Shown: positions 53,537 to 62,613, counted from the stretch's first letter. The stretch is DNA of 64,000 nucleotides from Clostridiaceae bacterium (GCA_910575795.1 CAJTGE010000025.1:1-64000), one strand, 5' to 3'. Made by a program: numbers and translations. Notes: generated from the sequence alone by a model not told the origin.

Positions 53537-56095
53537 ATGGAAAAAACATTATACGATCTGATGGACTGGGCAGGGATTGAGGAAATCGTGTATTCGGAGG
53601 CTTCGGATCCCCATGCGATGCTGGGATCCCATATGACAAAGGAAGGGATGCTGGTTCAGGCATTCATACCCACAGCCAGGGATATCACGGTAAAGCTGTC
53701 ATCCACAGGTAAGCAGTACCAGATGGAAATGGCGGATGAAGCAGGCTTTTTTGCAGCGTTGATTCCGCGCAAGACGCTGACAGATTATACGCTTTTAGTA
53801 TTTTATGACAACGGAACCTTGAGTGAAATTCATGATCCATACGCATATGCCCCCCAACTGACAGATTCTGATCTGAAGAAATTTGCAGCGGGGATCCATT
53901 ACAGTATTTATGAGAAGATGGGGGCTCATCCCATGCAGATAAAAGGGGTGAGCGGCGTCTATTTCGCCGTTTGGGCGCCATGTGCGATGCGCGTCAGCGT
54001 GGTGGGAGATTTTAACCTTTGGGACGGCAGGCGTCATCAGATGAGGCGTCTGGGAGATTCCGGAGTGTTTGAGATTTTCATTCCGGGCGTAAAGGAAGGC
54101 GAGATTTACAAATACGAGATCAAATTCAGGAACGGAGATCCGGCGCTGAAGGCGGATCCATATGCCAGCTATGCGGAGCTTCGGCCAAATACAGCTTCCG
54201 TGGTATGGGATCTGAACCGGTATCAGTGGCAGGATCAGGAGTGGATGGCGGCGCGGGCGAAAAAGGATACCCGGACAGAGCCGATGTCGATCTATGAGGT
54301 GCATCTGGGCTCCTGGAAGAGGAAGCCGATTGAGGTGGACGAGACAGGCGCGGAGGAGCCTGGATCCGAGTTTTATAATTACCGGGAGCTCGCCGTGAGT
54401 CTGGCGGAATATGTGAAGGAGATGGGCTATACCCATATTGAGCTGCTTCCGGTGATGGAGCACCCGCTTGACGCCTCCTGGGGCTATCAGGTGACAGGGT
54501 ATTATGCGCCGACGAGCCGGTTCGGTACGCCGGATGATTTTATGTATTTCATGGATTATATGCATGGACAGGGGATTGGCGTGATTCTGGACTGGGTTCC
54601 GGCGCATTTCCCGCGCGATTCGTGGGGCATGGCGCAGTTTGACGGGACATGCGTGTACGAGCACCAGGATCCGAGACAGGGATCGCATCCTCACTGGGGG
54701 ACGCTCATCTACAATTACGGCCGTCCGGGCGTATCGAATTTCCTCATCGCGAATGCGATGTTCTGGGCGGATCGCTACCATGCGGACGGAATCCGCTTTG
54801 ACGCGGTCGCTTCCATGCTGTATCTGGATTACGGAAAGAATCCGGGAGAATGGGTGGCGAATATGTACGGCGGGCATGAGAATTTAGAGGCGGTGGAGTT
54901 CCTCAAGCACTTAAATTCCGTGTTTAAGGGCCGCGGGGACGGCGCGATACTGATCGCAGAGGAATCCACGGCCTGGCCGAAGATCACAGGCAACGTAAAG
55001 GATGAGGGCCTGGGCTTTGATTATAAGTGGAACATGGGCTGGATGAATGATTTCCTGGGTTATATGCGGTATGATCCGTTTTTCCGATGCCATCACTATA
55101 ATGAACTGACCTTCAGCATGATCTACTCCTACAGCGAGAACTTTATACTGGTCTTCTCGCATGACGAGGTGGTGCATGGAAAGGGCTCTATGGTAAATAA
55201 GATGCCGGGCGGGCGGCCGGAGGATAAATTTGCCAATCTCCGCGCGGCCTATGGCTTTATGATGGGCCATCCGGGCAAGAAGCTGCTATTCATGGGCCAG
55301 GATTTTGGCCAGATGGATGAATGGAATGAGAATGCCAGCATTGAATGGGAGCTTCTGCAGTATCCGATCCACAGCCAGATGAAGGAGTATGTAAAGGAAT
55401 TAAACGCTCTCTACAGGCAGCACCCGGCCCTGTACGAAAAGGATTATCATCCCGACGGGTTTGAGTGGATGAACTGCATGGACTATATGAATAATATCGT
55501 AGTCTTTGTCCGCAAGACGGAGAAACCGGAGGAGACGCTTCTGTTTGTCTGCAACTTTGCCCCGGTGCTCCATGAAAAATATATGCTGGGCGTGCCGTTT
55601 GCAGGAAAATATAAAGAGATCTTTAACAGCGATGCAGAACGCTTCGGCGGAAGCGGAACAGGCAATCCGCGCCAGAAGAGCTCAAAAGAGGAGGAGTGCA
55701 ACGGGAAGGAGAATTCCATCACGGTACAGATCCCGCCGCTGGGAATTCTGGTATTTAGCTGCACGCCGGAGAAGGAGCCAAAGAAAAGCGCAAATGCAAA
55801 GAGCGCGTCAGCCGCGGAAAAATCTGCCAGAGGAAAAAGCGCAGCAGCAGGGAAGGCATCTGTGAAGGAGAACGGCGCGGCTGTAGCGGCGCAGGAGGAA
55901 GCGGCAGAGAAAACGGATATGCCGTCCGGCGAGACGCCTGTGAAAGAAAAAGGTACAATATCTGAGGCGCCATCTGTTAAAGAGGACGACGTCCCGGCCG
56001 AAAAAGCATCTGCAAAGGGCAGCGGCGCAGCGGCGAAGCGCGCCCCGGCAAAGAAGAGTAAAAAAGGGTCAAAATCACGCGGTCAGAAGGCATGA
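53537..56095 (+). CDS. glgB: 1,4-alpha-glucan branching enzyme with basic Ala/Lys/Glu tail
   Basis: An 852-residue GlgB that makes alpha-1,6 branches in glycogen. It has an N-terminal carbohydrate-binding region (SDPHAMLGSHMTKEGML.., GVYFAVWAPCAMRVSVVGDFNLWDGRRHQMRR) and a GH13 barrel with GIGVILDWVPAHFP, DGIRFDAVASMLYLDY (catalytic Asp), ILIAEES (catalytic Glu) and LVFSHDEVVHGKGSM. The catalytic part ends near residue 745. The last ~105 residues are a low-complexity tail of Lys, Ala, Glu and Ser ending in KKSKKGSKSRGQKA, not found in standard GlgB. No other glycogen gene is in the window. Confidence 0.93.
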   Translation: MEKTLYDLMDWAGIEEIVYSEASDPHAMLGSHMTKEGMLVQAFIPTARDITVKLSSTGKQYQMEMADEAGFFAALIPRKTLTDYTLLVFYDNGTLSEIHDPYAYAPQLTDSDLKKFAAGIHYSIYEKMGAHPMQIKGVSGVYFAVWAPCAMRVSVVGDFNLWDGRRHQMRRLGDSGVFEIFIPGVKEGEIYKYEIKFRNGDPALKADPYASYAELRPNTASVVWDLNRYQWQDQEWMAARAKKDTRTEPMSIYEVHLGSWKRKPIEVDETGAEEPGSEFYNYRELAVSLAEYVKEMGYTHIELLPVMEHPLDASWGYQVTGYYAPTSRFGTPDDFMYFMDYMHGQGIGVILDWVPAHFPRDSWGMAQFDGTCVYEHQDPRQGSHPHWGTLIYNYGRPGVSNFLIANAMFWADRYHADGIRFDAVASMLYLDYGKNPGEWVANMYGGHENLEAVEFLKHLNSVFKGRGDGAILIAEESTAWPKITGNVKDEGLGFDYKWNMGWMNDFLGYMRYDPFFRCHHYNELTFSMIYSYSENFILVFSHDEVVHGKGSMVNKMPGGRPEDKFANLRAAYGFMMGHPGKKLLFMGQDFGQMDEWNENASIEWELLQYPIHSQMKEYVKELNALYRQHPALYEKDYHPDGFEWMNCMDYMNNIVVFVRKTEKPEETLLFVCNFAPVLHEKYMLGVPFAGKYKEIFNSDAERFGGSGTGNPRQKSSKEEECNGKENSITVQIPPLGILVFSCTPEKEPKKSANAKSASAAEKSARGKSAAAGKASVKENGAAVAAQEEAAEKTDMPSGETPVKEKGTISEAPSVKEDDVPAEKASAKGSGAAAKRAPAKKSKKGSKSRGQKA

Positions 56096-56120
56096 GAGGA
56101 TATAGGACAGGACAGACAGG

Positions 56121-56990
56121 ATGAGTATTTCGGACAGATTGTTGTTACTGGCAGAGCTCCCCTCTGAAACGGTGGACATGGGGGCGTTTACAGCGATGCT
56201 TGAGAAGGCGGGGCCGTGGTTTTTGAACCTTTGCTGGAAGCTTTTGATAGCCCTGGCCGTCTTTTTGATAGGAAAAAAGGCGATTGGCTTTATCAGGCGT
56301 TTTGCGGGCCGCTCTTTTGAGCGGGCCGGCGTGGAGGCGGGGGCTTCAAAGTTTTTAAAATCTCTGATAGAGGTATGTCTATACGGGATTCTGGTTTTCA
56401 TGATAGCAGGGCAGCTCGGGCTGAACACAGCCTCGCTGGTCACCATTTTAGGCACGGCCAGCCTGGCCCTCAGCCTGTCCCTGCAGGGAACCCTGCAGAA
56501 CTTTGCAGGCGGAGTGCTTCTGCTGCTGGTAAAGCCTTTTAAGGTGGGAGAGTATATCATCTGCCCGGAGGGAGAGGGGACGGTATCCATGATTGGGCTG
56601 GTCTATACGACGCTCCTGACGGCAGACAATAAAAGGATTACGATTCCCAATGGTTCGCTGGCCAATTCCACGGTTACGGATGTGACGGCTATGGAGAAGC
56701 GGCGGCTGGATTTGCTGGTGGGGATCGGGTATCAGGCTGATATAAAGGCGGCGAAGGAAATTTTAGAGCGCAGCTTCAGGGAACATCCTCTGATATGTAA
56801 GGAAGAGGATATTACGGTATTTGTGGACAGCCTGGGAGACAGCGCGGTGACGCTGGGCGTGCGCGGCTGGACGGCGCCAGGCGATTACTGGAAGGCCAAA
56901 TGGGATCTGCTGGAAACGATCAAGCTTTCATTTGATGAGGCTGGAATTGAGATTCCATTCAGCCAGGTAGATGTCCATATCGTTAAATGA
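56121..56990 (+). CDS. Small-conductance mechanosensitive channel (MscS family)
   Basis: A 289-residue MscS channel with three N-terminal helices. The pore helix GTASLALSLSLQGTLQNFAGGVLLLLVKPFKVGEYI is characteristic, followed by the beta domain (ITIPNGSLANSTVTD) and the C-terminal alpha/beta cage. It releases solutes on hypo-osmotic shock. Confidence 0.93.
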   Translation: MSISDRLLLLAELPSETVDMGAFTAMLEKAGPWFLNLCWKLLIALAVFLIGKKAIGFIRRFAGRSFERAGVEAGASKFLKSLIEVCLYGILVFMIAGQLGLNTASLVTILGTASLALSLSLQGTLQNFAGGVLLLLVKPFKVGEYIICPEGEGTVSMIGLVYTTLLTADNKRITIPNGSLANSTVTDVTAMEKRRLDLLVGIGYQADIKAAKEILERSFREHPLICKEEDITVFVDSLGDSAVTLGVRGWTAPGDYWKAKWDLLETIKLSFDEAGIEIPFSQVDVHIVK

Positions 56991-57009
56991 CGATGGAAAG
57001 GAATACCGG

Positions 57010-57567
57010 ATGATAACAAGAGCAGCTAAATTTGCAGAACAGGCGCATAAGGGGATGTTCCGCAAGGGAACTTCGATCCCATACATTACACATCCTCTGG
57101 AGACGGCCCTGATCACGGCGATGATGACAGATGATGAGGAGCTGATAGCGGCAGCGCTGCTCCATGACACGGTGGAGGACGCCGGCGTTACGTACAGGGA
57201 GCTGCAGGAGCAATTCGGCGTCAGGGTGGCGAGGCTTGTTGCTGAGGAGAGCGAGGACAAGTCAAAAAGCTGGCTGGAACGAAAGGGATGTACCCTTGCG
57301 CATTTAAAGGACGCGGATCGCGATACAAAGCTTCTGACGCTGGCTGATAAGCTCAGCAACATCCGCAGCATGGCCAGAGATTATATATTGGTCGGAGAAG
57401 GGCTTTGGGAGCGGTTTAATGTCAGGCAGAAGGAGCTGCACGCCTGGTATTATACGTCCATGATTGAGCTTCTGAGAGAGCTTGACGGTATGCCGGAGTA
57501 TCAGGAGTATGTGGAGCTGTGCAGGCGGGTGTTTGGCGGAAGTAAGGGAGAGTGCGCAGGTATCTGA
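57010..57567 (+). CDS. HD-domain phosphohydrolase, RelA/SpoT hydrolase-like
   Basis: A 185-residue stand-alone HD protein resembling the hydrolase half of RelA/SpoT enzymes. It shows KFAEQAHKGMFRKGTSIPYITHPLETA, AALLHDTVEDAGV (HD metal ligands) and LLTLADKLSNIRSM. No synthetase or ACT domain follows. It may hydrolyse ppGpp-like nucleotides. The start at 57010 follows GGAAAGGAATACC, 19 bp after mscS. Confidence 0.85.
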   Translation: MITRAAKFAEQAHKGMFRKGTSIPYITHPLETALITAMMTDDEELIAAALLHDTVEDAGVTYRELQEQFGVRVARLVAEESEDKSKSWLERKGCTLAHLKDADRDTKLLTLADKLSNIRSMARDYILVGEGLWERFNVRQKELHAWYYTSMIELLRELDGMPEYQEYVELCRRVFGGSKGECAGI

Positions 57568-57598
57568 GCCGGTAAAGGTGAAGTGGATAAGATAGTTG

Positions 57599-57630
57599 AG
57601 GGACGTTTCGCATTTTGGGGAGCGTCCCTT
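57599..57630 (+). terminator. Terminator after the HD gene
   Basis: GGGACG/CGTCCC hairpin with a T-rich stretch downstream. Confidence 0.5.
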
Positions 57631-57747
57631 AAGCTTGTTTCTCCGCGCGGCTGCTGCGTGTTCGTATGGCCGTGCGGAGATTGCGCGGATCTGTCTGAAA
57701 TGTTCCCCTGTTGATACGCAATGTCTGAACGGTTACACCGCAAAATC

Positions 57748-57777
57748 TTGACAGCATAGAATAAAATAAGATATACT
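57748..57777 (+). promoter_or_regulatory. Promoter of cysE
   Basis: TTGACA (57748-57753), 18-bp spacer, TATACT (57772-57777). Confidence 0.75.
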
Positions 57778-57835
57778 TCACCCTTAGAGACATACATCGG
57801 AGTGAGGGCTGACATGGAAAGTAGAGGCAGAGAGA

Positions 57836-58495
57836 ATGATTTTTAAAGATATTTGGCTGGATGTGAAGGCTGTGCAGGAGAGGGATCCCGCAGCGCGGAG
57901 CGCATTTGAGGTTTTGCTCTTGTATCAGGGGATCCACGCCCTGATCTGGCACCGGATAGCGCATTGGTTTTATGTGCGCCACATGTTTTTTACAGCGAGG
58001 CTGCTTTCGCAGATCGCGCGTTTTTTTACGCTGATAGAGATACACCCGGGAGCGGAGCTGGGGCATGGGATCCTCATCGATCACGGCAGCGGCGTGGTGA
58101 TTGGAGAGACGGCTGTGGTGGGGGATAACTGTACGATCTATCAGGGCGTAACACTGGGAGGCGTGGGAACGCAGAAGGGAAAGCGCCACCCGACCTTGGG
58201 AAATAACGTAACCGTGGGAGCCGGGGCCAAAATTCTGGGTTCCTTTGAGGTGGGAGACAACTGCTCGATCGCGGCCAACGCGGTTCTTCTGCGTCCTCTG
58301 GAGGAAAATATTACAGCCGTCGGTATTCCGGCCCGTCCAGTGAAAAAAGACGGGGTTCCGCTTGCAAAACCAAAGGTGATAATCGGCGAGGACAGCAGAA
58401 AGCTCCAGGAACAGGTGGCGGAGCTGAAAGAACAGGTAGAGGCGCTTAAAAAGGAGCTTTCAGAACTAAAGGGCGCGAAAGGCGGAAATGAATGA
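57836..58495 (+). CDS. cysE: Serine O-acetyltransferase
   Basis: A 219-residue CysE/EpsC-type enzyme making O-acetylserine for cysteine synthesis. It has an N-terminal helical part (RDPAARSAFEVLLLYQGIHALIWHRIAHWF) and a left-handed beta-helix with hexapeptides (GAELGHGILIDHGSGVVIGETAVVGDNCTIYQGVTLGG). The C-terminal 35 residues are a heptad-like Glu/Lys/Leu coiled coil (KLQEQVAELKEQVEALKKELSEL), unusual in length. The stop overlaps the next start by 4 bp. Confidence 0.93.
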   Translation: MIFKDIWLDVKAVQERDPAARSAFEVLLLYQGIHALIWHRIAHWFYVRHMFFTARLLSQIARFFTLIEIHPGAELGHGILIDHGSGVVIGETAVVGDNCTIYQGVTLGGVGTQKGKRHPTLGNNVTVGAGAKILGSFEVGDNCSIAANAVLLRPLEENITAVGIPARPVKKDGVPLAKPKVIIGEDSRKLQEQVAELKEQVEALKKELSELKGAKGGNE

Positions 58496-59445
58496 CAGAA
58501 CAGAAAGAGCGGATGGCAGGGCAGCCGGAACGGGCGGCTAAACAGAAGGAGCGAATGGCGGAACAGCCGGAACGGACAGCGGAGCACGGGGGGCGGCAGG
58601 AAGCCTCTGCCAGGGCAGACGGGCGCTGCCGGGAGATTGAACGAAGCATTATAAAGACATTCCGCAAGGAGATCTGGCGTCCTTTTGTCAAAGCGCTGAA
58701 TGAATATGACCTGATTCAGGAAGGCGACCATATTGCGGTCTGCATTTCCGGGGGAAAGGATTCCATGCTGCTGGCTAAATGCATGCAGGAAATCCTGCGT
58801 CACGGTAAAATGGAGTTCGGACTGCATTTCCTGGTGATGGATCCGGGCTACAATCCGGCAAACAGGAGGCAGATCGAGGAAAACGCGGCGCTTTTGGGGA
58901 TTCCGGTCACGATCTTTGAATCCGATATCTTTAACGCTGTGGCGGATGTGGATCAGTCCCCCTGCTACCTCTGTGCGAGAATGCGGCGCGGGTACCTGTA
59001 TGCGAACGCCCGCAGGCTGGGCTGCAATAAAATTGCGCTCGGCCATCATTTTGACGATGTGATCGAGACGATTCTCATGAGCATGCTCTACGGCGCTCAG
59101 GTGAATACCATGATGCCCAAGCTGCGCAGCACGAATTTCGAGGGTATGGAGCTGATCCGCCCCCTGTATCTGGTAAAAGAGGCGGATATCCTGGCATGGA
59201 AGGAGTATCACAGCCTTACCTTTCTGCAGTGCGCCTGCCGTTTCACAGAAGCGGCCGAGGCGGCCGGGCTGGCGGGAGAGCATCTCTCCAAAAGACAGGA
59301 GATGAAGGAGCTGATAAACCGGTTCCGGAGCATCAATTCCCATATAGAGACAAATATTTTTAAGAGCGTGGAAAATGTCAATCTGGACGCCTGTATCGGA
59401 TATGTGAAAGACGGCGCCAGGCATCATTTCCTGGAAAATTATTGA
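58492..59445 (+). CDS. TtcA-like PP-loop tRNA thiolation protein with repeat extension
   Basis: A 317-residue ATP-pyrophosphatase. The PP-loop is ISGGKDSMLLAKCM, and paired cysteines CYLCARM and a later CACRF could bind an iron-sulfur cluster as in TtcA, which makes 2-thiocytidine in tRNA. Residues ~1-40 are an added charged region with two repeats of KERMA-x-QPER. ATGA overlap with cysE couples thiolation to cysteine supply. The modified base is not certain. Confidence 0.82.
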   Translation: MTEQKERMAGQPERAAKQKERMAEQPERTAEHGGRQEASARADGRCREIERSIIKTFRKEIWRPFVKALNEYDLIQEGDHIAVCISGGKDSMLLAKCMQEILRHGKMEFGLHFLVMDPGYNPANRRQIEENAALLGIPVTIFESDIFNAVADVDQSPCYLCARMRRGYLYANARRLGCNKIALGHHFDDVIETILMSMLYGAQVNTMMPKLRSTNFEGMELIRPLYLVKEADILAWKEYHSLTFLQCACRFTEAAEAAGLAGEHLSKRQEMKELINRFRSINSHIETNIFKSVENVNLDACIGYVKDGARHHFLENY

Positions 59446-59521
59446 GGCGCGAATATTGTCCCGTTTGCAAGCATAAATTTCCATAAAGGAATTTTTGTGG
59501 AAAGGGCAGGTGTAAACGGTT

Positions 59522-61075
59522 ATGATGGAACTGATAAAGAAAAATATACATATGAACCGGCAGAAAGGAAACGCGGTATCGCAGATCACCCTGGACGACG
59601 ATTTTATCATTCCGGATGCAATGGAAGACGTGTCCCAGGTGCTTCTGGACAATGGGGAGATTCAGATTGAATCTACACGGGCGCAGGGAGATAAGGTTTT
59701 AATCAGGGGAAAGCTTCTGTTCAGGGTTTTATACCGGAAGGCAGGAGGCGGCCTGCAGGCCCTGGGCGGAGAAGCGCCCTTTGACGAGGTTATCAATGTG
59801 CCGGATCTGGAAGAGAGGGATTACATCCAGAGCCTCTGGGTGCTGGAGGATCTGAACGCCAGTATGATCAATTCCCGTAAGCTCAGTATCAAGGCCGTTG
59901 TGACGCTTGAGGTGCGCGTAGAGAGCCTTTCCGACGCGGAGGCGGCCGTGGATATCGAGACAGACGAGGCCAAGACAGAGGTCTTAAAGCGCAATATCGA
60001 CGTCGCGGCGATCGCTGTGCGGCGCAAGGACACCTACCGCATAAAAGAAACAATCCAGATATCCGGAAATAAGCCGAATGTCGAGAGCATTCTCTGGACT
60101 GATATGAGGCTGCGCGGCGTTTCATGCCGTCCCATGGACGGGGCCGTACACATTGACGGAGAACTGATGGTCTTTCTGATCTACGCGGCGGAAGGGGAGC
60201 ACACGCCAGTCCAGTGGATCGAGGAAAGCGTGCCGTTTTCCGGCGAGGTAGAGCTCTCCGAGTCCACAGAGGATATGATCCCGGCCGTGGGGGTCCGCAT
60301 CCTGCACCGCGGAATCGAGATAAAGCCTGACTATGACGGGGAGATGCGGGAGTTTGATCTGGACGCGGTCCTGGATCTGGATATCAAGCTGTACCGCGAG
60401 GAAAATATCGAGCTCTTAAGCGATCTCTATGCCACGGACCGCGAGCTGGTGCTGGATACGACCGAGGCATGTTTTGATAAGCTGCTGACAAGAAATATCT
60501 GTAAATGCAAGGTAAACGAGCAGCTTAAGCTGCAAAAGCCGGAGCGCATCCTGCAGATATGCCACAGCAACGGCACGGTGAAGCTGGATGAGGCCGAGGC
60601 GGGGGAGGACGGACTCCACATCGAGGGCGTTCTGGAGGTAAGCCTTCTGTACCTGACCGACGACGACACAGAGCCGGTCGGCGCTTCGACAGAGGTGATC
60701 CCCTTCCATTTTGTAGCCGAGGCGGACGGAATCAATCCGGAAAGCGTCTGGCAGCTCAATATGGGCGTGGATCAGATGACCGCCGTCATGCTCGGGGGCG
60801 ATTCCGTGGAGGTAAAAGCTGTCATTTCCGCCGACCTCCTTGTGCTGCAGCCGATCCGCGAACAGGTAGTGGCCGGGGTGCGGGCCGAGCCGCTTGACAT
60901 GAAAAAGCTGCAGGAAATGCCGGGCATTGTGGGCTATGTGGTACAGCCCGGGGATTCATTGTGGAAAATTGCCCGCAGATTCCACACAACCGTGGATAAC
61001 GTGAAGGAGATCAACGGGCTTACAGGAGATGAGACGGCAGTCGGGGAGAAGCTGGTGCTCATAAAAGAGGTGTGA
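59522..61075 (+). CDS. SPOCS (DUF3794) and LysM spore-coat-type protein
   Basis: A 517-residue protein. The long N-terminal part holds repeated SPOCS-type beta domains (QITLDDDFIIPDAMEDVSQVLLDNGEI.., VLIRGKLLFRVLYRK, and a second set after residue 160 and a third after ~330). A C-terminal LysM at about residues 470-515 (YVVQPGDSLWKIARRFHTTVDNVKEINGL) binds peptidoglycan. Proteins of this layout are associated with endospore cortex/coat assembly, which supports a spore-forming host. No signal peptide is seen, fitting mother-cell expression. Confidence 0.88.
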   Translation: MMELIKKNIHMNRQKGNAVSQITLDDDFIIPDAMEDVSQVLLDNGEIQIESTRAQGDKVLIRGKLLFRVLYRKAGGGLQALGGEAPFDEVINVPDLEERDYIQSLWVLEDLNASMINSRKLSIKAVVTLEVRVESLSDAEAAVDIETDEAKTEVLKRNIDVAAIAVRRKDTYRIKETIQISGNKPNVESILWTDMRLRGVSCRPMDGAVHIDGELMVFLIYAAEGEHTPVQWIEESVPFSGEVELSESTEDMIPAVGVRILHRGIEIKPDYDGEMREFDLDAVLDLDIKLYREENIELLSDLYATDRELVLDTTEACFDKLLTRNICKCKVNEQLKLQKPERILQICHSNGTVKLDEAEAGEDGLHIEGVLEVSLLYLTDDDTEPVGASTEVIPFHFVAEADGINPESVWQLNMGVDQMTAVMLGGDSVEVKAVISADLLVLQPIREQVVAGVRAEPLDMKKLQEMPGIVGYVVQPGDSLWKIARRFHTTVDNVKEINGLTGDETAVGEKLVLIKEV

Positions 61076-61130
61076 AGAGGAGCGCGGTTGATGCTGTGAC
61101 GTGATGATGGATAATCGTTTGGATGGGGGA

Positions 61131-61184
61131 AGAGAAGACTCTGTACAGCCGGGATTGGGGGCTGTGCAGGGGATTCTCTTTTTT
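61131..61184 (+). terminator. Terminator of the SPOCS/LysM gene
   Basis: AGAGAA..CTCTGTACAGCC pairs with GGCTGTGCAGGG..TTCTCT, followed by a T-run. It occupies the first half of a longer open frame, which is therefore not read as coding. Confidence 0.75.
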
Positions 61185-61189
61185 GCTGT

Positions 61190-61218
61190 TTGCTGCGGGC
61201 TGGTTATTATGATACAAT
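61190..61218 (+). promoter_or_regulatory. Promoter of the small ORF pair
   Basis: TTGCTG (61190-61195), 17-bp spacer, TACAAT (61213-61218). Confidence 0.55.
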
Positions 61219-61265
61219 GGGTAATGGTAAATTATATTACGCATTTATTTACAGAGGATACAACT

Positions 61266-61370
61266 ATGGCCGTAAAGACCGATATGAATATAGAATTTGA
61301 AAACGGCCGTATGCCTGTTTTAATCCCGTCTGGTGAAATAATTGAGAAATTTGAAGGGAGATTTCAATGA
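61266..61370 (+). CDS. Small ORF preceding the DUF3990 remnant
   Basis: A possible 34-residue protein (starts MAVKTDMNIEFENGRM, ends EKFEGRFQ). Its stop codon overlaps the next ATG by ATGA, the coupling expected of a small partner gene ahead of a DUF3990 gene. No good ribosome binding site is seen. It may be a shortened remnant. Not recognised. Confidence 0.35.
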   Translation: MAVKTDMNIEFENGRMPVLIPSGEIIEKFEGRFQ

Positions 61371-61447
61371 CACTGTATCATGGAAGCAATGTATTAGTTA
61401 AGGGCCTGGCGGAACCTTTAAGTAATTCACATAATCATGCTCAATAA
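61367..61447 (+). pseudogene. DUF3990 N-terminal remnant
   Basis: Twenty-six codons starting MTLYHGSNVLVKG, the highly typical beginning of DUF3990 proteins (often ADP-ribosyltransferase-like), then unrelated residues and a stop. The full family is about 150 residues, so the gene is truncated. Confidence 0.55.
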
Positions 61448-61487
61448 AAACAGGCAAGGCCGCGGCGTATGGAAAAGAACCGCATTA

Positions 61488-61541
61488 GGAACTGTTAAAA
61501 ATAACTTTGCATATGGCGGGCAGCAAATCTCTAACAGTTCC
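61488..61541 (-). terminator. Inverted repeat at the 3' end of the GntR gene
   Basis: GGAACTGTTA/TAACAGTTCC, 10-bp perfect arms around a 34-nt loop. It lies just past the GntR stop. A T-rich stretch (ATTTTTAA) lies inside the loop rather than after the stem. Confidence 0.4.
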
Positions 61542-61542
61542 C

Positions 61543-62271
61543 TTACCTCACAATAAATTCAAAATTTTCCCCATACCCCACCTGATAACTGGTATGCACC
61601 GGCTGACCGTCAGGCTGGATGACAAATCCCCTGATCTCAAGCTGCGCGGCGTTGCGCGGCACGCAGAGGAGTTTGGCCAGCCTGGCATCAGCCTTGATGA
61701 TGCTCAGACGGATCGTAGTGGAGCGAAGCTCAATCCCCTTCACCTCCCGGAGATAGGCATAGATCGATTCCTTTTCCAGATTCAGCGACAGCAGATCCGA
61801 GTATATCATCGGGTAATAGCTCTCCTCAAAAGCAATGGGCTTGCCGTTGCCGCAGCGCAGCCGGCTGATATGGATAGCCGGTTCTCTGTCCTGAAGCTGC
61901 AGGAACTTGCGGATCTCCGCGGATTTGGGCACACAGATCTCCGCTTTTAAGTTCTGCGCGCTGGGTGTCAGTCCAACGGATTCACACATTTCCGTAAATC
62001 CCATCGGCCCGGTGTCCAGCCGCCTTGAGAACTTTTGCGCCGTCACAAAGGTTCCCTTGCCCTGCTTCTTCTCCACCAGGCCCTGGCTGACCAGATCCTC
62101 GACAGCCCGCCGCACCGTGATCCGGCTTACATTATACTGCTTTGCCAGCTCCGCCTCAGTGGGAATTCGCCCGTTTTTGCTGTATACGCCGTTTTCTATA
62201 TCCCGCTTGAGCTGTTCCTCTACCTGCGCATATAAAGGGATAATACTGTCATGGTTCATTGCTGCATCCAT
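61543..62271 (-). CDS. GntR/HutC-family transcriptional regulator
   Basis: A 242-residue regulator with an N-terminal winged helix (PLYAQVEEQLKRDIENG.., GRIPTEAELAKQYNVSRITVRRAVEDLVSQGLVEKKQGKGTFV) and a C-terminal UTRA ligand domain (about residues 85-240, IHISRLRCGNGKPIAFEESYYP). UTRA regulators next to SIS-domain deglycases usually respond to phosphorylated amino sugars or Amadori compounds, so it probably controls the adjacent FrlB-like gene. The start is the ATG after GGAGGTAGGCTTG. Confidence 0.9.
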   Translation of the reverse strand: MDAAMNHDSIIPLYAQVEEQLKRDIENGVYSKNGRIPTEAELAKQYNVSRITVRRAVEDLVSQGLVEKKQGKGTFVTAQKFSRRLDTGPMGFTEMCESVGLTPSAQNLKAEICVPKSAEIRKFLQLQDREPAIHISRLRCGNGKPIAFEESYYPMIYSDLLSLNLEKESIYAYLREVKGIELRSTTIRLSIIKADARLAKLLCVPRNAAQLEIRGFVIQPDGQPVHTSYQVGYGENFEFIVR

Positions 62272-62447
62272 CAAGCCTACCTCCGCCCTTGCCCGCCATT
62301 TTCCTGATTTTCTTCCGCATCCGTATGTATATTCATCTGTCTGTCAATGCTTTTGCCCGTAACCAATCCAAATAAATCTGCCTTACAAGCGCACAAAGGC
62401 AGCAGGTATTAAAGCATTGCAGAAATAAGATCCCGCGGCAAGGTAGT

Positions 62448-62476
62448 TATATAATGTTATATATAATATATATTAC
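62448..62476. promoter_or_regulatory. AT-rich symmetric region upstream of the GntR gene
   Basis: Alternating TATA-type sequence with dyad symmetry; on the minus strand TTGTAA is followed 18 bp later by TATAAC. It could be promoter plus operator. The rest of the 342-bp gap holds the hairpin at 62539 and no gene. Confidence 0.4.
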
Positions 62477-62538
62477 CATTTACAACCATTTCTTACAACT
62501 CATTTTTTTAATGCAACCCTATCGAAACATGCGCCTCT

Positions 62539-62569
62539 GTAACAGTTCAGACAACCTCTGAACTGTTAC
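62539..62569 (-). terminator. Hairpin after the SIS gene
   Basis: Perfect 12-bp arms GTAACAGTTCAG/CTGAACTGTTAC with a 7-nt loop, 45 bp past the SIS gene stop on the minus strand. No U-run follows directly. Confidence 0.5.
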
Positions 62570-62613
62570 GCGCCTCTTCCCACGATGAAATATATCCCGC
62601 TTCAACAATCAAG

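Noticed and set aside
57568..57835. T-box or SAM-type riboswitch before cysE
   Set aside because: The promoter at 57748-57777 leaves only about 50 nt of leader, with no specifier or terminator structure.
61101..61265. A membrane-helix-containing 5' half of an open frame ahead of the small ORF
   Set aside because: The segment coincides with a strong terminator (61131-61184) and a following promoter, so the hydrophobic stretch is likely a by-product of the T-rich sequence.
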